Shown: positions 23,035 through 32,792 of the stretch, in pieces | How positions within the stretch are numbered: the first letter of the stretch is position 1 | How the letters are laid out: each line of letters begins with the position of its first letter | Origin: Poronia punctata | Taxonomy: Eukaryota; Ascomycota; Sordariomycetes; Xylariales; Xylariaceae | Assembly (NCBI GenBank): GCA_022579005.1 | Contig: MU401461.1 | Coordinates: forward strand, 1-64,000 | DNA length: 64,000 nucleotides | Direction of reading: 5' to 3' | The notes under the pieces: generated by a model | Databases searched by the model: none | What the model was told of the DNA's origin: nothing | The model's input: only the letters and a program-made list of their open reading frames with translations | Position numbers and translations under genes: made by a program

Positions 23035-24268
23035 TTTTTTTCCCCTTGATTAATGTCTGTCTAGGTGGGTAGTTGTGATAATACTACCAATGTACTCTTC
23101 CCCCCACCGCAACTTGATCTGGTGTAGATGAAACAAACAGACAGACAGACAAGAGATGTGTAGGTTGGGAATGAATGAATGAATCAATCAATCAAACAAT
23201 CAACTGATACAAAGGTTAGATGGCAAAAATAATAAAACCGACACGTCTTTTTACGAGTACTAGTTCTACCCGCCCGTAATTCGCGTCTAGACTTTTGTCT
23301 CTCTCTAAACAAAATAAACATGATGAAGTGTTTTTGATTGTTTATTGGTTACCTATTTGAGGATAGCCCCTGTTTTCTGGTAGCCAATCATTTCTTCTCA
23401 AATGAATGTTTTTGGGAATTATGTTTTATGTACTAGTCTGTCTAGGTTTAGTCTAGTTCAGGGTGGGCGATCTTAGATAGCGGGGTGATTCGAGGCGTGT
23501 TTTTTGTCTACCTACATGTACACGTACGGGAAGAAGGAAAGAATGTCCTATGTCCTTGTAAGGTTTGATGTTTATTACTATCTACTAATGTGGTTGTTAT
23601 AATAATAATAATAATAAATAAAACGTAACCTAGTAAATGATATCGGTAGTTACTTTGTTACAGGGTTAGGTCCCTATGTATCAGGTAACTTGTTCAAAAG
23701 ATTCTATCGCGATATTCCGCGTAGTTGGGTTCGAGGTGGGGTACATAACAGGAAGGCGTCTTGACTCTTGTCATACCTATTACACGTGTAGCGCGTCTTT
23801 CCATTGATCGCCATAGCGTGTCAAGACACCGCGAGAACCTGTTACCTTGGAATTGTTGTTGTAAAAATAATATATTATAAGGTCAGGTGAAAACAAAGAG
23901 CAAAACAAAAATGGCCGCCTATACTATTAGTCCACCCAACTTATCATCATTAAATACGTTCTTCTTCATACAGGATACAGATGGAAAAGTACAAGAGACG
24001 GCAATTATGGATTTGAGAAACAGGGGACAGCCCTCTACAGATTTTTAAGCCTTTGTGCAAAGTAATTCATCATATTTACTATTCCTAGCCATATTACTCC
24101 TTGTCTGTTTTCCGCGTTCGACCACTAACCTAGCGCCATACGCATATTTTTAGACAAAGGGGGAAAAGTGAAAAGGAAAGACAATGCCGATTCCCCACGC
24201 CGTCGCAAAGTAGACGACGACAACAACATAGTACCCATGATCCAGAAATATCAAATATCTAGTCGTAC
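23035..24268. other. Intergenic region between divergent genes
   Basis: Contains (GAAT)n near 23168-23184, an ATA-type trinucleotide run at about 23601-23618, and AT-rich DNA. No gene supported. Promoters for the coiled-coil gene (minus) and the small membrane protein (plus) should lie here. Confidence 0.55.
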
Positions 24269-24896
24269 ATGAACAAAATGGTCACAACAAATCATCGCCC
24301 AAAACAGTCACCTGAAACTCATTCGTTACGCATGACGGATAATGGTGGGAAGAGAGTCGCTGCACCAACCCGCCAGAAAGTGATAGCAATATGTCCGGGC
24401 CTCCAAGCCTCGCCGACCGAAGTACGCGATTGGTTCGCCGTCTATCTCGCCTACCGTGGCATACCCTCCTCGAAGGCGCACAACTTCTTCTGGAGGGGGG
24501 TTGAGTTGCACAGGGCCAATTATGCCTCTCTTGTCGACGCTTTCAAGCAGCATTGCGGTACCCTGGAGTGGGAGGCAGAGATCCTTGCGTACGACGTGTT
24601 TACTATTGTTGAAGTAAGTTATGGTCGCCTGAATAGGTACATGATTGTGGTTGTCAGTAACACTGGAAGAAACAAAACAGGGCTCGATACCTCCCCCTGA
24701 GCGAACCGTCTTCCAGGTTTACGTCGAGAGTGTATTCGGATACGACTATTATATGAACCTGATGCAGTGGACGAGACCGAATACTAGTCTTCTGGATTAC
24801 GCAAATTGCGCCTTCTGCTGGCTTGGCTTCTCCTTCATCCATTTGGTCTTGTTATTGATCACCGCCGTCATTATCGGTTTCTTGACGAGCACTTGA
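24269..24896 (+). CDS. Hypothetical small protein with a C-terminal membrane segment
   Basis: Not recognised. Two exons are inferred: 24269-24613 and 24717-24896, giving 174 aa. A good GTAAGT donor and TTCCAG acceptor join FTIVE to VYVESVFGYDYYMNLMQW in frame. The N-terminal half has a protein-like stretch (VRDWFAVYLAYRGIPSS), and the C-terminus is one membrane segment (FSFIHLVLLLITAVIIGFL) close to the stop. In-frame ATGs at residues 1, 4 and 22 make the start uncertain. There is no signal peptide, so a tail-anchored location is most likely. Codon composition resembles the neighbours, and nothing suggests a pseudogene. Confidence 0.6.
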
Positions 24897-25665
24897 AACA
24901 AGTGTCCGAGGTCACAAACAATGAAACAACAACAATGCTCTCAATGATGTGGAACGGAGTACCCTCGGATCTTACACCATCGCATCGAGAGCGTTCGTGC
25001 TTGCGGCTTTCTTCACTCGACCGTCGGCAAATATGTGGACATAGGCTTATCTCGCCCAGTTTAGTTTAATTTGTCAGGTAGTAATTGGCGGTATTAGCCG
25101 CGAACACCACCAGATCTCTCTCCAACGAGGAGCATTCATCACTTTCCCAATCTGGCAATGGAGATAGGCGGAATGGAGAGTGACGACGCACCGTCCACCA
25201 ATTATCGAACATTTTTTGGCTTGGCAGACCTCCACGGCCCCTTGAGATTTGAAGCTATTTCGAGGTCGGCATGTCGTGGCAGGGTGGGGACGGGGGGGGG
25301 GGGGGGGGGTTTGGTTTAAAGGAAAAACAAGCGAATATATGAAAACAAAAAGGAATTAAACAAAGGGTGGGCCAGCATTCCGGGAAAAAAAACCAGTTGT
25401 TTCCTNNNNNNNNNNGGCCCCCCCCCCCCCCCCCCCCCCGCCCCCCCCCCCCCCCCGCCCGCCCCCCCCCCCCCCCCGCCCCCCCCCCCCCCCCCCCCCC
25501 CCGCCCCCCCCATAGCTTGATCGGAATACCTAGCGATGATCTGAAACCAAATCGTACTTAACCAACTGGTCTGCCAGCATTCCGGGACACTAACCGAGTT
25601 GTTTCCTGGGAAGAACGACTATATCCAAGTTAACCACCCTTTCACCGCTGTCCAACAACGTACCT
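24897..25665. repeat. Poly-G/poly-C tracts, short gap and direct duplication
   Basis: Contains a G run at about 25291-25309, ten N at 25406-25415, and an almost uninterrupted C-rich tract at 25416-25511. The segment 25371-25405 (GCCAGCATTCCGGGA ... GTTGTTTCCT) recurs almost intact at 25573-25607, flanking the gap and C tract. No gene. The promoter of the dienelactone hydrolase must lie here. Confidence 0.85.
25406..25415. other. Assembly gap (10 N)
   Basis: Ten N at the edge of the C-rich tract; probably a gap of unknown true size. Confidence 0.95.
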
Positions 25666-26647
25666 ATGTTGGGCTCCACCTTTCTCCCTGCTCTTTTGAG
25701 CGTTGCGCTTTTCGTCTCCTCGGCCGCTGCGAGACGAGGGGATTGTCCGGTCGCTGACCCGTCAGTCATCGCTCATGAGGGGGAGTCTGTGGGAAAGGAA
25801 GAGAAATATAACAATGGTACGTATAACAAAAGTAATGGAAGCAAAAATGTGTAGAGCGATGACTAATGACATTCCGGCACCGCTTTAAAGTGACTCTTTA
25901 CGTAACGGGGCCGCCATCCGACAAGGCAGTCGTTTACCTAACGGACATATTTGGCATTCAACTGGCGGAGAACCGGCTGCTAGCCGACAGCTTCGGAAGA
26001 GCGGGGTATCTGGTGGTGGCGCCGGACCTGTTCAATGGTTCGCCACCGGGGCTTGACATCGCCGACATGTCACCTGTGCAGTTGAGCCAGTTTCTCGACG
26101 ACAACCCTCCCGAGGACACGGACGCGTTAGTCGCCACCGCCGTCGAATATCTGCACAAGGTGAAGAACATCAGCCGCATCGCCGCTACGGGCTACTGCTA
26201 CGGTGGCCGCTTCTCCTTCCGCGCCATAGCCGAAGGCACAGGCATCGACGTCGCTTTTGCTGCCCATCCGAGTAACTTGCAGAATGACGAGATCGAGGCG
26301 ATCACGGGCGCTGTCTCCGTTGCCGCCGCCGGTATGTAATTCGCAAATTTCGTTTTCCTCCCTTTACTGTCTTGTATTTCTACTTTGGTGGGATATTCTG
26401 CACTCAGTTATACTGAGCCTGTGGTGGGATGCTAATTATCACAGACGCCGATACGTTGAACCCTCCGTCTAGACGCGCGGAAATTGAAGGCCTCCTCCTG
26501 AACACGACACAGCCCTATTCCGTGGCTCTATATGGAAGTGTCAGCCATGGCTTCGGCGTCCGCGCGAACGTGTCGGATCCGCGACAAAAATTCGCCAAGG
26601 AGGAAGCCTTCTTCCAGGCGGTAAGATGGTTCGATACATGGGTTTGA
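25666..26647 (+). CDS. Secreted dienelactone hydrolase family protein
   Basis: An alpha/beta hydrolase of the dienelactone hydrolase family, which opens lactone or ester rings. Three exons: 25666-25816, 25891-26331 and 26445-26647, 264 aa. A signal peptide (LPALLSVALFVSSAAA) predicts secretion, unlike the usually cytosolic bacterial enzymes. The nucleophile is Cys153 in GYCYGGR. The acid is probably Asp198 or Asp200 in ADADTL, created across the second intron. The histidine is His232 in SHGFGVR. The triad is thus complete and the length is normal. The first intron ends in an unusual AAG acceptor with a CTAAT branch; the join NN-VTLYVTGPP fits the family. The substrate cannot be told from sequence. 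Confidence 0.92.
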
Positions 26648-29049
26648 GAGTAATTGAAGTTCCTGCAGGCTGCAGAGCACGCTCAAGGCAGATTGTTTCC
26701 ATCTTGGCAAACTGAGTCATTTTCTCGAGCAGAAACGACTGACTTCGAGCCACTGCCATAGGTAGAAAGACCCACGGATAGAGGAAATCTGATCAATGAC
26801 TAGAGGTGCGAGAAAAGAGAAGATGTTGCGATATTTCGTGCAATAATTAGGTGAATTTTTCCTGTCTGTATGGAACGTAAAGATGCTAGAATGGTGGGAT
26901 TCCTCAGGTGGTCACCAGCATATATGCTGGGTACCTTGTTTGATAAGGCGTCTGTAACGTCACCAGATATCTTGATGAGTAGCTGGGGTTTTGTTTCTGG
27001 CATTCGCGACAGCATCCTAAGAGGTTAATCAAATCAGAAGACATTGTAACTGGGTTGCGAATGGTAAGCCTTACGAGAGCTTTTGCACTAAGCTAAGGGA
27101 ATATTACCGGTCGAGGTGACGGGCCACGGGGTATGGCGGGGTCAACGAGATAGAGCGGTCGGTTCTGCCCCCGACCCTCATCGATCAATTTGCCAGTCTC
27201 CATCGAAGTAGGGTGGCAAGTAAGATTTGCCAACTTACTGATGGTAGGTAATTATATTAACCTGCCCAGGTAGTTCAATCCGACTTGAATCGCGCATATT
27301 AATGTACCCCAATGTTTGCTTACTCACGGTTGCTGATTGAACGTGGGCTATGAGTGATGGGATGAATATCACGATAGATGAGGTAAGCACAGAAGACAGT
27401 CGTTTTAGTAGACGGGAAGATGTGACTTGGCTGACAAGCAGTGGATTGGTGTTTCGAGGCATCGATTGTTGTTGCAATTTGCTAGGTGAGGGGTTCGGGC
27501 TAATGTGACGCTTCCTTTATTAGTAGAGACACTTGGTGATACATTCTCTGCTGGATACTCGAAACACAAGCTTGAAATACGGACCTATCGATGAGATGCA
27601 AGCGAGCTTTTGCAGCGTATAATGCCCAGAGCAGTTCTTCTTCGACTTCGAGTTGAGGATGTAGAGTCTACCTAAGCGAGCAAGCATTAATGTCGGTACC
27701 CTGCCCGGATCTCCGCTAGATGTTCCCAATAATAGCACCAGTCAAGGGAAGGAAAAAGTCGTCATTGAAAGAGGCAGGTAGTAATATCTAGTGCGCGATT
27801 GTTCCTCGCTTGAGTTGCTTTGCAGTTACTCATCACCTACCAAAGTACCGAGCTGCAGCATAGTAGGGCCGGCAGAAATCCAAGCTGGAGAATCCGGACC
27901 CTTGGATATTCTATTTTAAGGATCGACAAGCCTTTTCGCGTATCTCTAGCTTTGGAAGACGGCATCGCGAGGATGGATAAAGTAGGTACCTACTTCCTAC
28001 TTAGGTACCGTACCAGGTGGCCCACCTACAGACAACGTTTGTAACAAGAAAAAGAGAATGCAGCCACCTGCGAGATAGGTACCTAGAGAGCAGGATGGCA
28101 GGTGCATCCAGCACCATCCTGAGGGATGACGCCATCCAGCTTCGAAAGGTCAGGTAAGTAGCTATTTGCGATGAAATATGTATGTGTAGTCTGAAGCAAC
28201 AATCGTGCGGTGAAAGTTATAGCTTCGTTAGACTTCAGAGTCAGAAGTCACAGATGCAACGCGAGTTCTATCCAGATTAGACTATCCCCAAGTAGGAAGT
28301 TTTAAAGGGAAATCAAAAGGAGCTGGTGTCTGCGAGGCCACAGCTGAGCGGACTATCCCTTCTTGGCAGGTCAATCAGCCGAGCTAAACATGGGTCCAAG
28401 TTCTAGACTACGCGGCCCAAAAATTTCTAACTTTACGTACGTACGACCGTTTCTTTCGTCGCTGAATCGCGTGCTTCCTGTCGAGTAGTAGTATCATCTC
28501 AAAAAGTTTTACTATGTACTATACGAGTACACCGTAGATCATCAGATGGCAAGATCAATAATAGTACTATTCGTGAAGAAGGCATTCTAGTCAAGGTTCA
28601 GCGCAAACTAGCTTACGTCAACTGGGGCGTTACAGAACCACGTCCATTCAAACCCAAGGTCAGGTCCCCTTCACGGTTATTGAAGGATATTGGCAAGGGT
28701 CTACAGAAGATGTTACGGCTGTACATTGCGAGGTAACATCGCAGAGTAGGTGGTATTTCTCACATCTAAATTTATGCACCTGGATAATTCGAAAGGGGCC
28801 TCTGCTTGCCCCTGGTCGAGCCACAAACGGTATGCCCTGTATGGGCTAGGTTAGGTAGGATTTGTCCTTTTGCTTCAGGCCATGAGCGACTTCAACGTCG
28901 TCCAATCGGTAATTCGGCGAAGATGCCCAGAGCAAGCTGATACCAGCGGCATCTTTATTTAATGGCCGCCTTCGCCAGTGTTTATCGTCTTGCTTGATAT
29001 CGACTCAACCCACCGGCTCTTTTATCCCAACTTGGGACCACAATCGAAA
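26648..29049. other. Intergenic region upstream of the GH71 gene
   Basis: 2.4 kb without a supported gene. GGTACC/TACCTAC words cluster near 27985-28085. A CCAAT box lies near 28900 and an AT-rich TTTATTTAA at about 28954-28962, some 90 bp before the GH71 start, which are plausible promoter elements. Confidence 0.5.
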
Positions 29050-30747
29050 ATGAAGTTCCAACAACTGTTACCAATCCTGGCTGCCCTTCTGGGCACGTCC
29101 ATGGTCGAGGCCAAGGCAGTCTTTGCTCATTATATTGTCGGTAATGTTGCCGCCTTTTCGCAGGCCGACTGGGAAGCCGATATCGCAATTGCACAAGCCG
29201 CAGGCATCGATGGCTTCGCCCTGAACATCGCCGCCGGCGACACCGCCAATAACCCACTTTCTGTCCAGAGGGCCTTTGACGCTGCCGATAACAAAGTATT
29301 CAAGCTCTTCTTCTCATTCGACTACCTGGGCTGGGGCGCCTGGGACAAGGGCGATGTCAAGCAGTACATCACCGACTACAAGGACCGCGCCTCTTATTGG
29401 AAACAGGGAAGCCAACCTCTTGTCTCTACCTTTGAGGGCACTGGCAACATCGATGACTGGCATGAGATCAAGGACGCTACCGGCGCCTTCTTCATGCCCG
29501 ACTACTCCTCGCTCGGGCCTCAGGGCGCTGCTAATAGTGGTGTCGCCGACGGCCTCTTTAGCTGGGCTGCATGGCCCGCTGGTGCCAACGACTTGACCTC
29601 CGACGTCGACCAGCAATACAAGAGCGCCTTGGGAGGCAAGCCCTATATGATGCCTGTTTCCCCTTGGTTCTACACAGACTTGACTGGCTATAATAAGCAC
29701 TGGATCTGGCGGGGTGACGACCTCTGGTATGACCGCTGGCAGCAAGTCCTCGATGTCCAGCCGGACCTCGTCGAGATCATCACGTGGAATGACTTTGGTG
29801 AGTCGCACTATATCGGACCTCTGTACGAGTCCGAGTTCGGTCTTTTCGGGCCTGACAGTGGAAATGCGCCCTTCAACTACGCCGAGAACATGAAGCACGA
29901 TGGTTGGAGAGAGTTCCTGCCTTACCTCATCCAACAATACAAGACCGGCTCTGCAACCATCTCCAACGAGGGCCTTACAACATGGTATCGCCGCAACCCG
30001 GGCACGGCGTGTGGCGCTGGCGCCGTCACAGGCAACAACCCGGGAGATGGCCAACAGACCCTCCCTCCCTCTGACGTCGCGCAAGACAAGGTCTTCTTTT
30101 CCGCCCTACTAAATTCCGCCGCTACGGTGACTGTCTCGATCGGCGGTGTAGCCCAGCAAGGCACGTGGGAGAACACCCCTGCCGGCGGTTCTGGAATCTA
30201 TCACGGTAGCGTTCCCTTCAATGGAAACACTGGTGCCGTCGTAGTCACCGTGTCTCGTGACGGCAATACTATTTCTCAGGTTAACGGAGCATCTATCACG
30301 ACGGATTGCACGAACGGCCTGGTGAACTGGAACGCATGGGTCGGCAGCTGCACCCCAGGAGTCTCCTCTCCTAGCGTTGACTGTGGCAGCGGTGGTGGTG
30401 GCGGTGATAACGGAGGTGGTGACAACGGTGGTGGTGGTGACAACGGCGGTGGCAATAACGGCGGTGGTGACGGTCAAGCCTGTGTCAAGGGTACTGGGTC
30501 AGGCAACTTCGAGGGGCTCTGCGATTTCGCCTGCCACTACAATTATTGCCCTTCAGATGTATGCACTTGCACACAGACCGGAAGCGCGGTGAATCCTCCA
30601 GCCTCGACAGGCCAGAAGGGCTACCCTCTCACCAGCCTCTCCGACCGCTGCGCGTACCAAGGTCTGTGCAGCTTCGCATACGACCGTGGCTACTACCCGG
30701 ATACGGCCTGCGGTACCGACCCAGCTGGCATCACTGGTTGCAGCTAA
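29050..30747 (+). CDS. GH71 alpha-1,3-glucanase (mutanase) with C-terminal binding module
   Basis: Secreted endo-alpha-1,3-glucanase that cuts alpha-1,3-glucan of fungal cell walls. One exon, 565 aa. The ATG at 29050 is chosen because it starts a signal peptide (LLPILAALLGTSMVEA); the frame extends upstream to 28978 but that part is not signal-like. The catalytic domain starts KAVFAHYIVGNV and contains ITWNDFGESHYIGP; Asp248 and Glu251 in WNDFGES are the likely catalytic acids. A beta-sandwich-like region follows, then a Gly/Asn/Asp-rich linker at about 445-476. The last ~88 residues are a Cys-rich repeat (CVKGTGSGNFEGLCDFACH and a second, more divergent copy starting near CAYQGLCSFAYDRGYYP), consistent with CBM24, an alpha-1,3-glucan-binding module. 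Roles in wall remodelling or mycoparasitism are both possible. Confidence 0.95.
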   Translation: MKFQQLLPILAALLGTSMVEAKAVFAHYIVGNVAAFSQADWEADIAIAQAAGIDGFALNIAAGDTANNPLSVQRAFDAADNKVFKLFFSFDYLGWGAWDKGDVKQYITDYKDRASYWKQGSQPLVSTFEGTGNIDDWHEIKDATGAFFMPDYSSLGPQGAANSGVADGLFSWAAWPAGANDLTSDVDQQYKSALGGKPYMMPVSPWFYTDLTGYNKHWIWRGDDLWYDRWQQVLDVQPDLVEIITWNDFGESHYIGPLYESEFGLFGPDSGNAPFNYAENMKHDGWREFLPYLIQQYKTGSATISNEGLTTWYRRNPGTACGAGAVTGNNPGDGQQTLPPSDVAQDKVFFSALLNSAATVTVSIGGVAQQGTWENTPAGGSGIYHGSVPFNGNTGAVVVTVSRDGNTISQVNGASITTDCTNGLVNWNAWVGSCTPGVSSPSVDCGSGGGGGDNGGGDNGGGGDNGGGNNGGGDGQACVKGTGSGNFEGLCDFACHYNYCPSDVCTCTQTGSAVNPPASTGQKGYPLTSLSDRCAYQGLCSFAYDRGYYPDTACGTDPAGITGCS

Positions 30748-30851
30748 AAGAGCAGTCAACATGGATTAATGGCGGCGTGCATTGCATTGCCATGCCGTTG
30801 TGTCCTTGGTGGAACAACTGCGAGGCCGCCATCACCCCCACTTTGTATATA

Positions 30852-30857
30852 AATAAA
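30852..30857 (+). terminator. AATAAA polyadenylation signal of the GH71 gene
   Basis: Canonical AATAAA about 105 bp after the stop, in an AT-rich context. Confidence 0.5.
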
Positions 30858-31557
30858 GCTTCTTCTGGTATATACGTACTTTATGATGTAAAATGAATTT
30901 CAACCTCAAGCATTCCGACCGTAATGAGTGACGGGACAATAGGGATGGTAAAGGGGAAAACATCGAGATTGGGGTCACATAGCATTGGTCTACTAAGCCG
31001 ATCTCGGTTCACCAAAAACATAGCCCTCGAGGTTTTAGAGAAGGCAACCACGGTGCCAGTGTGCCACCACCTACCAAATCCCCCCAAACCGCTAATACAT
31101 AATCAAGCCAAATATTTACGGAGAACGGAGAACGTTCCTGATGTTCATTTGATCCTTGCAATACTCGCGTGCTAGAAGTCCAGGTAGCAATCCTCCCGTA
31201 CCCAAAGGATCAAAAACCCCATTATTGTTTCTAGATCGACTTGAACGTGCCGGATTTTCGCTGAATCGTGCCCAAATAGGTAGGTACATAAAAGTTCCCT
31301 CGTCCTATGTGTAAACGCTCGAATACAGCTAGAAGCTGTATTCAATTATAATCCTACCCGTGTTCAACTTTCTTTGCTCTGTCCAGAGTCTTCTCCTGCC
31401 CTTCGCGTCCGCTCAACAGCAAGGATAGGGCCCAGGGGCATGGGGTGTACCTACCCCCAAAATATGCGAACCCGATCCGTGTCGGACACGCAAATTCGAG
31501 TGTGTAGGTACCTTATCTACCTGCCTACCAGACGGAAATCTAGTGAAAACATAGGAA
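30858..31557. other. Intergenic, no gene recognised
   Basis: Nothing recognisable apart from TACCTACC words near 31280 and 31505-31530. Confidence 0.5.
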
Positions 31558-32463
31558 TTACCTAGCGCCGGGAGACTGAAGCACTAAAAATATCATTTTA
31601 TACCACTCGTTAGGAAAATACGCAACGGCTTTTCCACCCGGGTAATTAATGTCACGATCTTGGAAGTTGGCTATTGTTATTTTCAGTTCCTGTTGCACCC
31701 GAGTGTCCCTATGACGGGGACGGCGACTTGACTTCGTGTTGAGAGTCTCGAGCTTTACCGTGTAAGAATTTCTGCGTACCACCACCGCCGCCCCCAAGTT
31801 CTGTTCTATAAGCCGCATGCAGGTATTCAAGATTTCAACCAATGGCAACCATATTGATGGATCCAAGATGTGTTACGTAAGACTAGTAATATAATTCAAA
31901 CAACTTTTCCGGATAGTGATAGGTCGGTCTTCAAAAGAGGATTAACAGTGGGAGGCTGATCGAAAGATGCTAAACGAAGGAGTTGCATGATGTAACCCCA
32001 ATGTATGCAACTTTTAGCTTCTGGGGGTAACTCTGCTTCTATGTAGGTAAGCGCATATGTATATGGGGTATGGAAGGCAGGCACAAGGCTCGGTGTGATG
32101 CCATTCAGTGGCAAGTGGTCGGACGAAGTGAAGGTAAGAGCGAGGTCGACATATACACTCAGTACGCACCTTACCCCCAAGCGTGGGTATCGACAGTAGA
32201 TGACATATATGATATTCTTAGCTTTCTGCTTGCACCACCTACTATTTCAGCTTTTCAGGGAACTTCGGCGGAGCCTCATTTTAGAGAGTCTTCATCAGTC
32301 GGTGACTTACTCGCATGTATCGATCGAGGCAACGTTGAAGAATGCACAACAGCCGCATTGATGCAACTCCCCAGAGGCCTGACCATGGTATGACCCCATA
32401 TTCCAAATATATGTCTACGACTGGTCCACCAAGGCATGAGAATTCAAGCTCTGCCCATGCCAT
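31558..32463 (-). pseudogene. Possible unrecognised minus-strand gene or gene relic
   Basis: Three adjoining minus-strand open stretches (32463-32281, 32180-31896 and 31866-31558) read like protein rather than noise, for example TPYTYALTYIEAELPPEAK, HWGYIMQLLRLASFDQPPT and PNEWYKMIFLVL. A GTAAGT donor occurs at the end of the first. I could not find a set of splice sites that joins all three in frame. Either it is a small multi-exon gene of unknown function or a decayed copy. The middle and last stretches have no good start codon of their own. Confidence 0.3.
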
Positions 32464-32792
32464 CTTAAAAAAGAAGCGCTCGTGTCTGTCATGGTCGCGG
32501 TATAGCCATTGGTCAGTGTTCGTATCAGGGTTTGTGCAGCATTGGGAACCGGCATGGTGTATCTCAGGGTCGGGTCTGATATCGATCAGGGCGATGGCCG
32601 TACTCCGAATCAGGATAATTGTTGGTAAATGGGTTACTTATGTTGCCTGAGAGATACCGGTATCTCCATCCCCGGAATAACTTTCGGTGAACCTACTTAA
32701 GAAGAAGCCCGTCCCCCTCTTATCAGGGTCCTCTCGAAGCCGGAGTGGGTGTCCTGGGTCACTCATTTTGAATACCTACACATTGGACGACC

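Noticed and set aside
22553..23053. 166-codon plus-strand open frame
   Set aside because: Antisense to the coiled-coil gene; consists of Ser/Asp/Val runs from trinucleotide repeats.
25316..25561. Poly-Gly and poly-Pro open frames
   Set aside because: Direct translation of the C/G tract around a gap.
29314..30084. 256-codon minus-strand open frame
   Set aside because: Shadow of the GH71 gene, caused by codon bias on the other strand.
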